DNA of 64,000 nucleotides from Certhia americana. Its lineage: Eukaryota; Chordata; Aves; Passeriformes; Certhiidae. How positions within the stretch are numbered: position 1 is the first letter of the stretch; each line of letters starts with the position of its first letter. The translations under genes were made by a program, and so were the position numbers. The stretch lies in the NCBI GenBank assembly GCA_018697195.1, contig CM031864.1, forward strand, positions 11,289,970-11,353,969, read 5' to 3'. This document shows, piece after piece, positions 50,801 through 63,535 of this stretch. The notes under the pieces were generated by a model. It saw only the letters and a list, made by a program, of their open reading frames with translations. It did no database searches and was not told the origin of the DNA.

Positions 50801-51988
50801 GAAACAACAGCTATGACAATTTGTTAAAACTTCTTCCAGTGATGATTCTAAGACAATTCATCCAGCTGCCTGATAATAAGCCAGGGTCTCTTCCCCATGC
50901 TCACCTGGGGAGCAACATGAGCATCCCTCACCCCCAGTGTGTGTGTAAGGACAGACCCCCATAGAACCTGTTCAGTGAAGGAATCATCTCTGGAAACTAA
51001 ATCCAAACTTCTGTCAGAAACACCAGCTTTTCTCAGCATGAAATCATGAGTGCCTTGAGCTAGGTCTGGAGCTAGATTTAATATAAAGGCTGGAGTTGCC
51101 TTTCACTACTGTCCTTTATTCACCTCTTGCTCTCCGAGAGCAGCAGGACAGAGCAGAGCAAAGCATCTATAAGGTTTTGTTGAGTGGCTAAAAGCTCCTA
51201 TGCATGTCACCATGGGCCTCCCTAAGCCATCTCTGGTATGGCTGGGGCCACTGCCAGAGCTCCCTGCTCTCCTGCCCCAGAGAAGGAGGGAGAGGCAGAC
51301 CTGCTCGTGTAAAGAGCTCTTGTTTGAGCATGGAAAATGGGCCACCCCAGTGCAGGGACTGCTGAGGAGCAGGGAAGTTGCCTCAGCACAAGGAGTCTGA
51401 TGTCAGCCAGCTGCCCCTGCTGCCTTGTGTCAAGGGAGGGCAGCTTGCTGGGTTCTTGTCCAGCTGAGATCAAAAGTAAGCATTTTCCCTCTAGAGAAAG
51501 TTCACTTTTCTACAGCTTCAGGAGGAATTAAGGAACCCACAGTCCCTAGCAGCTTGTGAGGGGACTGATCATTCTGCCCTCTGTTCCCAAAGACTGCACT
51601 TATCTCCAGCCAGAAAGCAGCAGCAGTTTAGAGGTATTACACTTGCACCTAGCATGAATGAAGGGTTAGAGAAGGGCCCCACACAGAGCAGCATGCACTT
51701 CTCCCTATCCTGCCTTTGACAAAACTGCCCTGGCTGATATTTGCATGCAAAATATATTCTGTGCACTTTAAATCTCAAGCAACAAAGGCATGCAAGCAAA
51801 GTATCAATGCCATCACCAGAGTCACAGCAAACAGTAAGCAGATTTCACCAGGCACACTGTGGCTGTGCCTGGAAAGGAGCCAGTCTGCAGGGCCCCCTCC
51901 CCTTTTGGGGATGGCTCTCCTCTCCCTACTGGAAAAGTCCCATCTGACGTGGCGTACTGTAGATGGATAAGAAGTGAAAAGGACCAAC
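44875..51988 (-). other. PTPRF: Intron between meB microexon and Ig3 exon
   Basis: This 7.1 kb intron holds a run of 21 T at 46464-46484, a short tandem duplication of taaggataact near 46434-46455, a GC-rich stretch at about 47100-48000 and an A/T-rich, homeobox-site-rich stretch at about 45100-45400. The open frames in the GC-rich part (up to about 155 codons) resemble no family I know and lack splice context. Confidence 0.7.
46464..46484. repeat. Poly-T run (21)
   Basis: Twenty-one T in a row. On the minus strand this is a poly-A run, but no adjacent retroposed gene or SINE body was recognised. Confidence 0.9.
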
Positions 51989-52000
51989 CTTCTCGCTGAT
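51989..52000 (-). CDS. PTPRF: PTPRF 12-nt microexon, meB type (between Ig2 and Ig3)
   Basis: A 12-base exon reading atcagcgagaag is flanked by acceptor actttcatctctcag and donor gttggt. With the single G left by the Ig2 exon and the TG that opens the Ig3 exon it reads YVR-DQRE-VRRV, an in-frame four-residue insert. PTPRD and PTPRS carry ELRE at exactly this junction (the meB insert), so position, length, phase and the final RE all match. The donor lacks the usual purine-AGT, and a TGC lies 30 bases before the acceptor next to long pyrimidine runs, as is typical of neuronal microexons controlled by SRRM4/nSR100. In the family, meB changes Ig2-Ig3 spacing and so selects synaptic ligands. Inclusion is optional: skipping gives YVRVRRV directly. 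The call rests on fit; no transcript was available. Confidence 0.72.
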
Positions 52001-55000
52001 CTGAGAGATGAAAGTTTGTTTTGTTTGATGGCAGAGTGCGATGAAGATGAGGAGGGAATAAAAAAAGACAAGGAAAAACACAGAGAGTAAAAACAGGCCA
52101 AGCTTCATCTGTCCACACACCACTGAAACGACAAGACAAGACTACAGAGGTCAGCCATGACTTCCCACCATGCACACACCACTCCACGGCAGGGACAAGA
52201 GAGGCCACACTCACACTGCTCTGGCCCAGAGCAGGGACGGCCCCTCTGCCTCCCTGACCACTCACCACTGCTGGTGGCAGGGCAGAAGGGACATCCCACA
52301 CATCCCCACATGGAGGGTGCTTCAAGGATGGCCCTGCTCTGGGCCAGATGCTGGATACACAGACATGTTTACATGTGCAGAACAGTCACATACACACACA
52401 GAGCAAAGGACTCCAGTCATCACACATGCGCTCCCATACACCCACTCCAGCCACAGAGATGATGGCAAAGGCACTTTAAACCCATTGAACACACACTGAG
52501 AAGACCATATATGCAAATCCAAATTTTATAAAGTATGAAAGAAATGCTCCAAGTGGTGAATCGAAAAGTCTTCTACCATGAAGAGCTGTTTCCCCTCTCC
52601 AAACAAAGAGCTAAATGCAGCAGAGGTATTAGGAAAGTGACAGACATGCGCAGTCTCAGCTGGACTCAGTTTTGAGAGCCTTATTGGTACATTGTGCTGT
52701 GAGTGAGAGATGGACAAGAAATCAGAAGGACAAAAACACCCAGAGAATTGAGCAGGTCCCAGTTTTTGTTCCTGCAGGAGAGACAGCAGAAGGTTAGTTG
52801 CATTTTCCTTATAGACAAAGGAGATCTTATTTCTCTAGCAGGAGTGACCTCACTGCAGCTACAGATCTGTGGCATGCCAGCTGTAATCGAACCCTCGCTG
52901 AGAGAATACACAAATGGATTTGATAGTTAAAGACTGCTTATGAGTCACATTTTTGATGAGGGAAGGAGAAGGTGGGGGAAGGAATTTGCTTTCCAGCAGA
53001 AACACTGCAAATTAGAGAACAGCATGTGGCATTATACAGTGCAACAGTACAGTAAGCCATTTCCAGCAATCAGAGGACAGGATTTTAACCAACTCTGACA
53101 CAGTACAGGCAAGGCAACAAGGTACCAATAACAGCTACCACAGTGGCCTATGGAGTGTAATGGAGCTTGCTGGAGAACAGCAAAACACTTATTTAAATTT
53201 ATTCAATTGAACTGATACCAGGGAACTTGAACCAGCCAACTCAGCACTTAACTGACCCATAAATGAGGCCCATTGAGTGAGGAGCCCCACCAAGACATCT
53301 TTAAACCAAACAGTCCTAAGCTTAAATTCCAGGTTTCCTCCATCCTGCTTTAGAAAGGGGATTTGCCTCTTGGTCTACAAAACCTTAGCATAAGGCTCAT
53401 TTGATCCTGTGAGACCCTGTGATGGGAGGGAACCTCTTTATTGCTGCTCCCAAGCCAGCACTTTATTTCCTAATCTAATGGAGCGTATCACATCTGCATG
53501 GCTTCAGCAGACAATGAGAGGCTCCTGCCTTCTGCTCAGCTCTTCCCAACAGGAAGGATTTGTTTCCTGCGCTTGTTCAGGAAGGACACTGCTTCTGGCG
53601 AACCAGAAGCATAGAAGGCTGCATTTCTGGAAAGCAGCACTAACATCGCAATAGAGCAATACAAACTCCAAGTGTTGTCAGCGTGGACCAACCCTCTGTA
53701 CCCACTAGGACTGTGAGACTGAACAGCAAGAGGCTGCTGAAAGGTGTGAGACTGAAGGATGATGCTGGAAGGGGCTAAAGGAATACCTGTCCTTGCTGCT
53801 GAAGCCCCCAGAGCCAACCCCTGCCCTTGGGAGGGACTGATGGACCCCGGCCATACCGAGGGGACTCACTGTGATGCCACTTGGCCTGCCTGGGAGCAAG
53901 GTGAGGGATGTTGCTCCAGCTGTGGGACAGCTAGCAGCTTTGTTTTGGGGAATCTGGCAGGGATCACACTGCATCAGTGGGCATGGACAGGAGTAGGCTC
54001 CAGCAATGGCTTTCCACAGGTGTTGACACTTCAGATTAGAGCTGGAAAGGTGAGGAGACACATGTGAAACACACTAATTCAAGCAGATTACTTTCTGGTT
54101 TGTCAAACATGAACAAGTTTAGGACCTGCTATTTGTCATTAATTGCTGGATTATCTCTTAATCTCATTTTATATTAGTGGCTTATAAGCAATAAAAGCCA
54201 GTAGTAGGCTATTTTGTAACAGCTGTAAAGCAAGAGGGAACACCTGGGCAGAAAGGTCTCTCTCCTCTCCCCTTAGTTAAGGCTTAAACAGCTGCTGCTT
54301 TATCTGAGATAAACCTGATAAATGGTAAATTGGAAGTTTCATCTCCTTACAGGTTCCATTCACATGGTCCCTTATCTCCAGTTCTCTATCCATGTCACTC
54401 CTAAGGTAAAAAGCATGTTTTATCAACGGGTTTTCTGCTTTTTTACAGAACAAATGACTGAGCAGTGATGGTAAATAACATCTGCCTCCCCACCATGCAG
54501 GGACAGAGGCAGAGGATTTAAGCCTGGGGTTACCCAGAGTATTCCCTGTGCAGAACACCACAGCTCACTAGGCACATGACTGTGTTCTCACAAACCTGAG
54601 CTGCCTGGCAGCTAGCCTGAACACACCAGTCTAAGTGCAAGTCAAGTCACAGCAGAAAAGCCATCAGAGGATAGCAAACTCTAGAAGATAAAACAGGGCT
54701 GCATTTGTGATCCAAGCTGAAACAGCAAAGAAGCAAAGACAAAGGCCGTAACAGACACGTCTGCCAGTCCTGACTGTCAGATGGCTCTCATGCTCTACAG
54801 GCAGAAATTCCTATGCTGATTGAATTTGGTTTTTACTCTGCCACAGATGTGCTTGTCTGTGCAGCAGCAACAATAATCACAGCAACTAGTTGCAGAAAGA
54901 ATGAATTTGGATTTATAGGGAGCTCTGCTTTTGAATAGTCTTGGTCATTAGCTACCTGAAACAAGGCAGGGGGCTGTGGCCAGGATAGGAATGCACAGGT

Positions 55001-57337
55001 CTAAGAGTTTGGATCACTAGCTCAAAGAAAGGAACACATTTCAAAGCTTTTCAAAGTGGGAAGCTAATACTTCCCTGAAAGCACCAAAAAAGTTCATTAT
55101 CCCAACTGGTATTGCAATTCTACTGGGAACTGCCAGCATCTGTCCTGTGTGAAAACCTCTGGTGATGTGCAAGGCATTAATATAAAAGCCAACCCAGACA
55201 CTTTAGAATCCAAAAGACAGAGAAGTTAACAAAAACCCAGAAGGGGATGAACCTGTTCCTGCTTATCTCCAAAAGCACATCTTGTGTCTCACAGATTCCA
55301 CATAAATCAAATTTTATTCTTTACAGCTTCTAGTGGTATAGAGGAACAAAAGGACAGATTGTCTTTTTTACGCCAGATTACATGAGAATAAGACAACCTT
55401 CCATTATATCCGATGAACAATGTTCTCATGCCACAGTGATGAGTATATTCCATCCTAGAGAGACAGACAAGATGCTCAGGGTGCCCAACCATCCTTTCCC
55501 ATTCATAGTGCACACACATGCATGCATGAATTCAATTATGAGCAGAAAATCTCAGAGCACCAGAGATGTATTTCTTAGTCTTTTGTGCAAGTGGATATGG
55601 AAGGGGAGGAAATGGACATTTAGTTGGCACAGATATTCAGGCCTAATTGTTCCACAGATGTCTGTGCAGGTCATGTGGGGAGGAGGGGTATAGAGGTTTT
55701 CAAGTACATTTCTGTGTTGCATTATCATACACTGAGCCACCAGTCACTCTCCTCCTATTTTCTATAAAGGTCATTTTACAAATAGTAAGACTTGAGCTTT
55801 GCAATGCACTTTGAACCATCAAAGGATTTTGCAAGGAACAAAATTGTTAAGCTTATTTAGTTGAGTTCTATAAAGCACATTGGAATCTTTAGATGAAATG
55901 TGCTAGCTGAAGGATAAAGAACTATTAATTATTAAACCATGATCATTACAAATATTACAGCATAGCAGAATGCTCATAGAAACACACTGGCGGTGAACGC
56001 ACTTCCTCGCCAGGAGAAAATATGACAAAAATATTCACAGTAATATTTGGGGAGGAGAAAACCTGGCAGAAGCCTCCATGTGTTTCTCTGGCTCTGAAGC
56101 CAGGCAGCTGGGGTATGAGGATACACAGTGGCAGCCACAGGAGCCACAGTGCTGGTCCTGCTCCCCACCAGCCAAGGTGCAGTGCCCACACTACAGCTGC
56201 TCTGATGTGGGTCACAGCAGCACGGCTACAGCTTCAGCGTGGAGAAGCACCCGGGGGGCAGAGGAAATGAAATCAGAAGTACTGAAATTTCATAAAAAGG
56301 AGTGCACTTCCTTCAGCAGCGTTGCTGGTCTCTGCTGTACTGCAGCGTTATCCCGAGGCCAGGACTGTGCAGATTGTACACAGGCACGCCATGGCCCTGC
56401 AGACCCACGGCCTCCTCAGACACGTAGCAGCTGCTGAGGGCTGTGCTCTGCAGCCTCTACCGCAGCCTGCCTTTGCTGCTTCTGATGGTCCAGGGCACAC
56501 ATCTGTCCGAGCAGTGGTCAGGGCCATCCAGTCTGATTCAGCTGCTGGTTCGTGTTTCCTGTCATCCAGGCATCTCCCTCACAAGTCTCTCCAGTCTCTG
56601 CTCGCCTTCGATCACTGCCAGGCCCTCAAGCGCTGGCAGTGCCCCTCTATGGTCAAGTACTGTCACCCTCATCAACCCTGAGGAGAGGCAGGTTTAACAG
56701 AGCACATTGCCAGAAGTGTGCATTCAGCTGGGCTGTAAACAAATGTATTTCCTTGTTATTTAGCCATTCCTCAGATATCTCCAGTTTTGGTAGCTGACTG
56801 TTCAACCACTGTCCTCAGCTTTTACTCTTCTGGCAATAGCCTTGAGCTTTGACTGCTGTTGCTATTTTAGCTGCTTTAATATTACATAAGCAGAAAATGT
56901 TCTTTTTAAAGGCGTCAAGTCTTCTTGCTCCAGGCCCATGTCAGTCATTCAGAATTATTATTATTTACACAAGGTCCCTGCTGCAGTAAGTATCATATAG
57001 CCACAAGTAGCCATTTCAGTGAGCTCCCTACGTGTCTGAGCCTAAGCTACTGCCAAGTTCTCAAGGGTAAAACCCTGCAGAAGCCAGAGAATTGCTGCTA
57101 GGGACAGAGCAGCAATCCAAATTTCATTTTGGGTGATGGCTTCTTGGTGAAATTTGGCAAATAAAATTTCAGACTCCAAGCAGGAGTCCCTGCTGCCAAA
57201 TGAAATACTAGCCTGGCCTTTCAAAAAGCAGATCAAGAAAGCACAGATTTTTGCAGAAATACCATTTCTATTTACTGCAGTCTGATTTACTAGTTTGCAA
57301 TTTGGGGACAAAGCAGATAATACAGTTTTAAATGGCC

Positions 57338-57353
57338 TTTTTTTTTTTTTTTT
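57338..57353. repeat. Poly-T run (16)
   Basis: A homopolymer of sixteen T with no recognised repeat body next to it. Confidence 0.85.
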
Positions 57354-57891
57354 AAAGTAGCTGTGCAGCTCCTTCTCTACAGTATGTGTAGCATTTTGCA
57401 CTTGCCCCACTGGGCCGTGCCTTGAAGGCCTGAAAAGCAGCACTTAAAAAGAGAAAACTGGGCAGCAGATTTCTCATTTGATGTTAAGTATGCAGCCAGG
57501 GCTCCTGTAAGTACTATTCTAATAGCACTGGTATTGCTCACTGCTGTAAGCAGCACTGGGGAACACTTTTAGTGAACTCTACAGTGTATTCTTATGCACG
57601 GTCTTGCTACTCATCTGCTTCATGTGTAGAAATAGGAAAGGGTAGAAAACCCTTTCATATAGGGAAAGAGGAAAATAACAGTGCACCTATTGCAGGGTGC
57701 ACCACACAGGCCACCACCTTCACAGGCATTTCATAGGACAAGACTTGTGGCTGAATATGCTTCTCTTGGTACACATGTCCCTGAGGGTGTAGGTGAATGA
57801 AAAGTGAAACGTGTTCCTAAAAACCCAATAGTATAGGTGAATCAGTGCAATTACACTATACTCCCAGTGTGCATGACAAAATGACAACAAC

Positions 57892-57909
57892 TTTTTTTTT
57901 TTTTTTTTT
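57892..57909. repeat. Poly-T run (18)
   Basis: A homopolymer of eighteen T with no recognised repeat body next to it. Confidence 0.85.
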
Positions 57910-60900
57910 AATACTAAGTCCAATCCGCCTTCTATTATTAAACGAATTTCTTAAATGTCTTGAATCAGCATCTTGGAACTTTTGCTGCTAAATTAGACAG
58001 TAAACTCTCTGGATTAGAGGAATCACATCTTCCATGTTTCTATTCTCGTCTCTTCTCCCTGCAGCACCATAAAGTCCCAAATCTAATCATTGTTACAATA
58101 TACTGTGGTAAATGTAACCATGGATCACAAAGGGATGAGTATTTCTTCATGGTGGTAACCATAACATCCAGACTAGCACTGGTAAATGTACTTGTGGTTT
58201 AAGGGCAGGACAGGAATATGCCACTGTGCACCTTTTAAAGTCCCTGCTATGGTCCAGATAGCCACCTTGCCCTGGCACACTCCCTGCTCTTGCTTTCACC
58301 CTGTTCTTGCTCCTCTGATGGTCTGGCTATTTTGTGCCACCCTCCAGCAGTGGGAGGCAGTCAGCTCCCAGTGCTGATCCCAGCCCCATCCCAGCTCCAC
58401 AGCAGCAGCCAGATAGACCCATCAGTCCAGAAGCAGAAGGCTTATGAGGGTTGCTTTCCAGCACACTTAGTAAGATGAAAATAATAGCTCCAAGGAAAAT
58501 GCATCCATTTTCCTTTACAAATCCCTGGTGTGGAAATGTTTTAACTTTTAATGAAGTCCATCTGTGCAGAAGTGCTGGCTCTAAAGGATTTACAGAGATG
58601 AGACACTGGTGTAGCCTGCTCCTTCCTCCTCCTGTTTTTCCATTGATATAGAAAGCCCTGAGCAGTGCCCGGATACTCCTTCTCAGCACCCAGTCTCTTC
58701 CTTTGTTAGCATGAAAAGTATAAAGATGCTAATAAGCCTGTGCTTTCTAACACAGCCCACTCACAAAGGATTACCTGGGAGGCTAGAAAGGGGAGAATAT
58801 GATCAAAAACATAAATCCCAAGAGTCAAGAGACAAACAAACATTTGAACTATTAGAAAAGCAATAGGCTGTAAATGAGAGCAGGCAAAAGCAGTCTCAAG
58901 AACTACACAGACTGGAAATTAGTGTGCTGCTCCTCAGCACTCAGCCGTGCTTCCCAAGGAAGTGGATGACTCTGGGTATTCACTACAGTGAGGTCAATCA
59001 TTATAAAACCACCAAGCAGTGGCGGTGCAGCCCACAGACTTAATTTCCACTGTAATTTAGCATTAATTAATGACCTCTCTAGTAAACATGCAGACACTTT
59101 ATAAAGACCCTACTGCAATACTGCAAGTCACTGATGTGTCTAATGACAATACTGTAGGACAATCACCAAAAAAAAAAATCAGGGATTTATATCCTGCATC
59201 CCATATCTGAGAAAGTAAGATATTTCTATTATTTTTCCTTGCATTAAAGAAATAAAATACTGTTCTTGGTTTGAGTAACTTTTTGAAGTCTTTAACTAAT
59301 GTAGGAATAATAAGACCTTTTTTGTTTGTACATTTTGTACATAGAGTATTTGCTATCAGAAACTGTAAGTAAAAATACCACCTAGGACTAGTATGCACAG
59401 GAAATATCATCTGATAACATCATCTTAATTTATGGGGTGTCATGTCTTAAACATACAGAAGGACTTTATCAGGATCACATAAGCCAGAGACTCACATTGT
59501 AAAGATTACATGCAAGAAAAAGGCTTGTTCCAAACATTTATGTGTAAAAAAGTGACAGGTAACAGCAAAATATATGTCATAGAACATGCTTTTTTTGGTA
59601 ACCATGAGGATTCCCTCACATGTGCAGACCACCCACAGCCCATGCTTAGCCCCAACAGGACAGATGAACCTTGCTGAGCACAAGCCAAGTGTAAAATCCA
59701 GTACACTCCTCAGTCTTCTGGGATTCATTTGCTAAACAAAGAGGGTTCATTAGTAAGAAACTGTAAAGTTGTTAAGAAGAGGCTTTTCTATCTCTCAAAG
59801 CTTTTGTGCCTTTTTCAGCCACAGGTCTATAGAAAATAGAACATTGACAGTCTGAGCATGTCACAGGAAGCAAAAGCATCCCAAATACTGCAGCAATACA
59901 GCTGGATATCCACACAAACCTATGCAAGAACAGCCAAACTGGTAACTAGAATCTTTTCTCTCAGAGAGCAAAGGGTCAATCTGGGGTGAGTTTTAGTACA
60001 GCTTGCCTGAAAAATGAAATTGCAAGAATACAGGGAATTTAAAATCATCCATAAATACACTGTGAGAATGAAATGAGTGATTCCACTGCACAGATATAGC
60101 TTCATCTTCTGAATATGCTTAATTGGATACTTCAGTCTTCCAAAGAGTCTTATAATCCAAATCAGGCTGGAAAATAAAAAAGCAGTCCCCCACAGTAAGC
60201 AACGAATACAATGCAGAAGCCACCCCTAAACACACAGCATGTGAAGACTTTATCATTCTCATGTTCTCTTTCCACACTAACCAATGCATATATAGCCTTA
60301 AGATTGTCTTTTCTTTCTTTAAATCAGAGGAAGGAAGAAATGAATATGAGATCTTATTATGAGTCTGTTGATTTACTATATGGAAGTAAAATCTGGTTCT
60401 AACTTCCTAAAATCCACAAGCACAAGAAAGTTCTTTTTTTCTTGGAAAATCCCATAACCACTTTTCCCAGGGGTTCCTGACCAATGACTCTGGTTCTACA
60501 GAGTTTCCTATGAAGCAGCGCTTTTTTTTCTTGCTGAAATTAACAGAAAGTGTACTGGGAATTTAGCACTTGCTTCTCTCCAAGCTAATTCAAATACCTT
60601 CAACGCAGAGCAACAAAACTGCCAGGAGACTATCTTAATATAAAACCTAGTTATTTTGGTATGTTGGAAACAGTTTTAAATTGGCAACATAGCATAACCA
60701 TTAGAAAAATTGCTTTACATGAATTGTGGCTAATTTCCAGCAGGTTCCCAGTGTGAGCCATTAATACCCAGAGGCTCAATCATTGATGCATATAAGATGG
60801 ATTAGGACAACTCCAAAAAGCTGTTCAGTTTTTAAAGGTACACATTCCAAAGCAGAGGCCTAAATATAGGCTCAGTATAGCTGAGCACCTCTGGCTGATC

Positions 60901-61279
60901 AGAGCATGACCAGTTTTACACCACTCCACCAAAGGTTAGTTTATACTGAAATGATTAAGCATGCCTTGATCCCAATCAAGATAACTATGAGACAGAAGTT
61001 AAGGAGCTCAAGAGAGAAAGGAATTCCCATTCTGCTCATGTTTCAGTATTTTACATAACACCATATAAACACCATAACCAGATTTGCTTTTTGAGTCAAA
61101 CACAACGTGGATCAAAGAGATCATTGAACTTAATTTGCTGGTTTTTGAACAAAAGGCCCCCCCATGACACAATCCACAGCGCAATCAGGGCACAAAGGCA
61201 GGAAATGCTCTCCTTTCACTGAAAACTGGAGATTTTGGAAAGGAGGAGAGTGACCTCCTTGGGTGGAAGCTGCTCTTAC

Positions 61280-61390
61280 CTCGAACATAAAGATTGGCTG
61301 GGGCAGAGTAGCGGGTTCCTGCGCTGTTGGTTGCAACACATTCGTATTTGCCTTGGTCTGACTCCTCACTGTTCTCTATTTGCAGAGCTC
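61280..61390 (-). CDS. PTPRF: PTPRF exon: second half of Ig2
   Basis: This 111-base exon encodes the C-terminal half of the second immunoglobulin domain. It contains [17 protein letters not shown], whose D-x-G-x-Y-x-C core supplies the F-strand cysteine of the Ig fold, and ends SAPANLYVR plus one base. The acceptor is tttgtgtacag and the donor is G|gtaagag. The exon enters with two bases finishing a codon and leaves one base, so it is phase-symmetric with the Ig3 exon. Ig1-Ig2 of this family bind heparan and chondroitin sulfate and synaptic partners; the basic heparin-binding patch is in Ig1, outside the window. The partner half-exon carrying the B-strand cysteine is also outside. Confidence 0.95.
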
Positions 61391-61510
61391 CTGTACACAA
61401 ACAAAATGAAACAGACAATTCAGGTTATGGCAAATCTGGTAATCAAACCAACAACCTCTGAAAAGGAAGGCCATGCCCCACACTTTAAAGGTATCTTCCT
61501 GGATAAATAC

Positions 61511-61526
61511 TTTTTTTTTTTTTTTT
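61511..61526. repeat. Poly-T run (16)
   Basis: A homopolymer of sixteen T, 121 bases upstream (in gene direction) of the Ig2 exon acceptor. Confidence 0.85.
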
Positions 61527-63284
61527 ATATTTCATGAAGTTCCCCAGACCCACAAGGTACCAGCAAGCAGCCAAAGGTACCCAGTCTGCTGCTAGAAACT
61601 TGTGAAATTGATTATTATTATTTTTCTAATGTGCAGGGAACCAATTACTGATTTATTTCTAACCATCCCAACCACTTCTATTTTTTGCTTCAATAAAGGA
61701 AGAAAACATACACATACACACATATTAATTATAGCTTCATATGGGACTCCTGCCTAAGAAAAGGACCTTTAATAAGTCTTGAATCAAGATAGGCAAGCAC
61801 AAAGAACACTTAACTGCAGCTGTTTCTTATCTGATCCACACAAAGCCTAGCAAACACTCAACAAATTACGACCTTCCTGCAGAAATTGGCAGAGTCTCAT
61901 CCCTCCCACCTCAACACTCTTACTTGGTGATGTCTCAAAAAGACATCTCTTTTTGAGAAAACACTTTGCCTTTTGTCAACTTTTCCCATCTTAGTGCTCT
62001 CTGTATTTTTTCAGATTTCATCATATACAATATAAAAACATTAGAAAGTTAGTCTGAGACATGAAAGATACACACTAATGCAATACACCCAAATTGCTGC
62101 ATGGTGCTCGTGTGAAGGCCACCCTTCCTTCGTCCCAGCTGTGCCTGCTGCCCCAACTTCGGGTCAAGAATGGCTATTTATCCCATCCCCAATGTGCCGA
62201 ATCCATGAGGGGCGTATGTAAATAATGTCAGTAACTTTCAGGAAACACAGAGTAGCAATTTACATGGGGAACCTGTACAATACCAGTGATGTGGAAGTGA
62301 GCGATGGTCTAAGCTGGTATTCTCTCATCTACTCAGCATATTCCACTGGTGTCCAGCAGCACTCAGCCTGGCAGCCTGGCCTTTCATCCAAATTCTTGCC
62401 CAGCACAGATGACTGCACAACTGGCCACACCTAAACTCCCTTAAATGGGCTCCACATGCAGACTAAAAGATGGAGATGCAGAGAAAGAAAGAAGCAGGAT
62501 GCATATATGACAGCAATCTGGCACTGCAGGAGTATGTGGCCTCTGGCCAGACAGTGAAGTGGCTGCTGCTCAGCCTGCTTTCCCCAGGCATAGTGGAAAT
62601 AATTTTTTAAGTGCCTCCAAGTGCTCAGATTCTGCTGGTTAGTACTGCCTGCAAGAAAGGAACTCTTTTTTATGCTCACAAACCATACACCGAACTAAAA
62701 AACGTTAACCCCTCTGCTTGTAATGATCTGAACTCATTCCTGCCTGCCACGGTTCAAAATGACCACTGAGAGCCACACTCAGAATAGCTAGTGAAATTGC
62801 CTTCTCCCTTCTTGCTGGTTCAAGCTGCAGAGGTCAAACTCAGTTTTTCATATCATCAGAACAGAAGAAAAACTAATGTGAATCAACCACTGCCACCTAC
62901 ATTATTTAGAAGGATAAATTGAGACTGTAGCATAAGCCTATATGTCATGGGGAAAAATGAACTTCCCTGGGTTCTGCCATATAATAAAAATGATGTACAG
63001 AGCCCTCCCTATTGTGGCATTAGTGCTGGAAATGAGGCTTCAGCTAGACAGAGAAAGCTTGTTTGCAAGAAGTCTCTTCACCTACTAACAAAAGGACCTG
63101 CCAGCTTGCCTGGCCACAGCACTCTCTGGACACCCGCAGGCTGAAGCCTACAGAGTTCTGCTGCTTAATTCAGGGAGAACAGTGAATTTCTACACCATGT
63201 CTGGAAAAAACATCTTCAAACAGACAACAGCATGATAGGCAGTGGAGCAGGACGAAGTTTCCCAGCATTGACAAGATACAGAAA

Positions 63285-63535
63285 ATAAGAGAATCTAGAA
63301 ATGGAAAAGACCTATTAGATTACCTCGTGCATCCCTGGGGGCCAGGGTAGGATTGCTCCCTGTTGTAAATGTAGTTGTCTTGTGTCCAATCCCATTTTAA
63401 ATGTGCCAAGTGATAGGTCTTTCACCACTTCCTCCAGGAATTGATGCCACTGCCTGGTTATGCTCTCTGTCAGGAAGATTTTCTCAGAAATCCCCCCTTT
63501 GTAATTTCTGCTCATCATTCCTTGGGCATGCATGT
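63285..63535 (+). repeat. CR1-type LINE, 3' end fragment
   Basis: The stretch follows the shared layout of sauropsid CR1 3' ends: gaaatggaaaagaccta, then gtaggattgctccc, tgtgtccaatcccatttt, aaatgtgccaagtgat, ccaccacttcctccagg and gtcaggaagattttctcag. It is clearly degraded, so the insertion is old. Orientation is plus, opposite to PTPRF. Ends are approximate. Confidence 0.65.

Larger units (their letters stand above)
52001..61279 (-). other. PTPRF: Intron between Ig2 exon and meB microexon
   Basis: This 9.3 kb intron contains T-runs at 57338-57353 and 57892-57909 and a locally CpG-rich patch at about 55980-56680 (see findings). Open frames of 60-120 codons occur on both strands, but none shows a recognisable protein or splice-site framing. 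A weak MIR-like stretch may lie at 55790-55880. I see no other gene. Confidence 0.7.
3097..61390 (-). other. PTPRF: PTPRF (LAR) gene, partial: 17 exons
   Basis: One minus-strand gene spans almost the whole window. Translated exons give, in order, half of Ig2, Ig3, eight fibronectin III domains, a basic stalk, a transmembrane exon and a juxtamembrane exon: the layout of LAR-family receptor tyrosine phosphatases. LAR is a cell-surface adhesion receptor of neurons and epithelia that binds extracellular ligands and signals through two cytoplasmic phosphatase domains. Those domains, the signal peptide and Ig1 lie outside the window. Junction phases agree throughout from 61390 down to 9505 (14 exons without meB, 3122 bases, no stop). 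LAR rather than PTPRS or PTPRD is chosen because Ig3 reads [16 protein letters not shown] and FN8 reads [19 protein letters not shown], both LAR-type by memory of the family. I saw no promoter or polyadenylation site; neither is expected here. Confidence 0.95.

Noticed and set aside
3097..61390. Identity as PTPRS or PTPRD instead of PTPRF
   Set aside because: Ig3 ([12 protein letters not shown]), FN3 (VPAQPADFQAE, FDPTSSY), FN6 (MMISTTAMNTA) and the juncture before FN8 (TMPVEQ) are LAR-type. The paralogues differ at these places.
63324..63334. An 11-base segment ggatgcacgag flanked by cag and gtaatc, resembling a microexon near the meA position
   Set aside because: It would break the frame and lies inside the CR1-type repeat, whose shared sequence explains it.
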